Shown here: positions 33,852 to 34,860 of the stretch, in pieces
Numbering within the stretch: position 1 is the stretch's first letter
Layout of the letters: every line of letters starts with the position of its first letter
Assembly: GCF_004009905.1 (NCBI RefSeq)
Contig: NZ_ML136889.1
Location: 1-34,860, forward strand
Direction: 5' to 3'
Source of the DNA: Lactobacillus xujianguonis
GTDB taxonomy: Bacteria; Bacillota; Bacilli; Lactobacillales; Lactobacillaceae
Length of the DNA: 34,860 bases
Position numbers and translations under genes: made by a program
Notes under the pieces: generated by a model
Database searches by the model: none
What the model was told of the DNA's origin: nothing
The model's input: only the letters and a program-made list of their open reading frames with translations

Positions 33852-34418
33852 TTAAGCGATAGTAAAACTCAACTTAAAGGTGCGGTCGCTCTCTTTATTC
33901 AGAGTAGTTTCACACACACAATCTGCCTTTTGGTCAGCAAATTGCAACTTAAAGTCAGTTGACGTTAATTCACCCGAATGATTCTCTGGTCCAGTCAAAA
34001 CCAATTTATTCAATTCTGTTTGAGCCTGCCACTCCTGGCTTAATGGCATCAAAAAGCCTAAAGAAAATGGCATGTCCTTATTAGAATTATTCTTGAGGTA
34101 AAAAGAAACATTTAGTTGATTACCTTCAATGGCATAAGTCACCATCACTTCAAAGTGATATGGAAACTTCTTGTAGCTTTTAGGCGTATCAATCAAAGTT
34201 AAGCTGACGCGCGCATCTCCCTTATCCACAACGGTCCAAGGGAGCTTCAGCGCCCAGTTATCGTCGTGACCTAATGCTGGAAACGCAACGGTCACGTGCT
34301 CTTGCCCTTCTCTATCTTGCAAATAATCAAAGTTATCTGCTAACTTCACCAGATGATTCATCTGGGCTCCATTCTCATCGACAGAGACTTGTAAGAGAGA
34401 ATTATCAATTGTTTGCAT
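33852..34418 (-). CDS. Short mutarotase-like (aldose 1-epimerase/LacX superfamily) protein, probably non-catalytic
   Basis: 188 aa against about 290 for LacX-type aldose epimerases. The start (NSLLQVSVDENGAQMNHLVK, YLQ), the VAFPALGHDDN segment and the NQLNVSFYLKNNSNKDMPFSLGF strand pattern follow the family. The block carrying the usual HGFAR His is missing and the second His (usually GxHPYF) is absent: FSLGFLMPL. The frame is intact with GGGAG before the ATG, so it may be a carbohydrate-binding remnant with a function. It lies next to an insertion sequence and has its own terminator. Confidence 0.62.
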   Translation of the reverse strand: MQTIDNSLLQVSVDENGAQMNHLVKLADNFDYLQDREGQEHVTVAFPALGHDDNWALKLPWTVVDKGDARVSLTLIDTPKSYKKFPYHFEVMVTYAIEGNQLNVSFYLKNNSNKDMPFSLGFLMPLSQEWQAQTELNKLVLTGPENHSGELTSTDFKLQFADQKADCVCETTLNKESDRTFKLSFTIA

Positions 34419-34446
34419 ATTAATCTCCCAAATTTACTCCCCCATA

Positions 34447-34475
34447 AGTTTGCGCTAAAAAGGGCTCGCTGTCAA
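34447..34475 (-). promoter_or_regulatory. Candidate promoter of the mutarotase-like gene
   Basis: A perfect -35 TTGACA (34470-34475) with CAAACT at 17-base spacing (34447-34452), a poor -10. A second TTGACA lies at 34497-34502. These are in the 128 bp between the transposase and the mutarotase-like gene, possibly near the insertion-sequence end. I see no clear terminal inverted repeat there. Confidence 0.4.
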
Positions 34476-34546
34476 TTATTCACTAACAATTGTAAGTGTC
34501 AAAGTTTTTGCGGTTACTCAAAAACCATTAGTCTGACCTTAATTTC

Positions 34547-34860
34547 TTAATAATTTATGTGATTTAACATCCGATTGAATTTACTTAAATAGCTGCCACC
34601 AACTACTGCTGCTGTTAAGGCTCCGTGTTGAATACCGGTATGGATTTCGTGACGGATTCTCAAACTATCTCTAGCTGCGGCTTGTAATTTCTTACGGTCT
34701 AAGCTAATTAGTTTGCTCGTTTCAAAATCACTGTTGAGCCATTCTTCTAAGTCTCCATTCTTGATGCAAGTTAGAATTCGAAGCATGCCTTCGGCACCAG
34801 CTTCAGACCAATATTTGCCTTGGCCTTTAACGCGATAAGTATACTTACGGTGATTACTTT
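34547..34860 (-). CDS. Transposase 3' end, probable ISLre2 family (partial, runs off the window)
   Basis: The frame is open from the window edge and reads SNHRKYTYRVKGQGKYWSEA, then GAEGMLRILTCIKNGDLEEWLN. It ends in SKFNRMLNHINY at a TAA. The W-S-x-x-G-A-x-x-M-L-R block near the C-terminus and the NGD/EEW segment resemble the UPF0236/ISLre2 transposase group. The N-terminal catalytic part is outside the window, so integrity is unknown. Assignment to ISLre2 rests on memory of the family C-terminus. Confidence 0.6.
   Translation of the reverse strand, partial: SNHRKYTYRVKGQGKYWSEAGAEGMLRILTCIKNGDLEEWLNSDFETSKLISLDRKKLQAAARDSLRIRHEIHTGIQHGALTAAVVGGSYLSKFNRMLNHINY

Overview
The window looks like chromosome from a Lactobacillus of the acidophilus/helveticus/crispatus/delbrueckii type. 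Evidence for this is the low G+C, a small secreted protein with an S-layer-type SLAP domain, two C1B cysteine peptidases of the PepC/PepE/PepG family, an Opp oligopeptide importer, a CIRCE-controlled small heat-shock gene, and IS66 and probable ISLre2-family insertion elements. The species cannot be fixed from the sequence alone. Most genes lie on the minus strand.

Layout. 1-930: decayed IS66 element. 989-7868: the conserved Gram-positive block metG-tatD-rnmV-rsmA-veg-purR-glmU, all minus strand. It lacks ispE, as expected of a mevalonate-pathway organism, and the IS remnant occupies the place where prs often follows glmU. 7967-10945: an Mg2+-sensing M-box riboswitch and an MgtA-like P-type ATPase whose catalytic motifs are altered. 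10948-13051: trpS, comEB and a TPM-domain membrane protein. 13182-13896: an SRAP (YedK-like) gene and tRNA-Gly on the plus strand. 13942-15799: a CPBP-family membrane protein without its protease residues, greA, and divergent hsp20. 15956-18733: two convergent C1B peptidases. 18814-25898: oppBCDF, guaB and oppA. 26066-28944: an HD phosphohydrolase, tRNA-Thr, a mini-SLAP secreted protein, and tyrS under a T-box. 28991-33748: a cell-envelope operon (LCP protein, divergent PlsY, 995-aa membrane/phosphoglycerol-transferase fusion). 33852-34418: a shortened mutarotase-like protein. 34547-34860: the 3' end of an insertion-sequence transposase running off the window.

How the genes work together. The Opp system imports peptides, which the two neighbouring cytoplasmic C1B peptidases can cut, a typical lactobacillar nitrogen economy. 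The lcp-plsY-like-fusion operon probably makes or decorates a teichoic-acid-like polymer or glycolipid. Housekeeping functions (tRNA charging, ribosome maturation, purine control, UDP-GlcNAc synthesis) fill much of the rest.

The most striking observation is the M-box-controlled P-type ATPase homologue. Its phosphorylated Asp is Glu (CTEKTGFLT), its TGES loop reads NGDF, GDGIND reads GDRIND, and membrane residues near the ion site are changed. Yet it is a full-length, uninterrupted reading frame behind a well-formed Mg2+ riboswitch and promoter. This suggests a retained pseudo-pump with a non-transport, possibly sensory or regulatory, role. Several other genes here also lack key residues of their families (CPBP protein, PlsY-like protein, mutarotase-like protein, CBS-less IMPDH).
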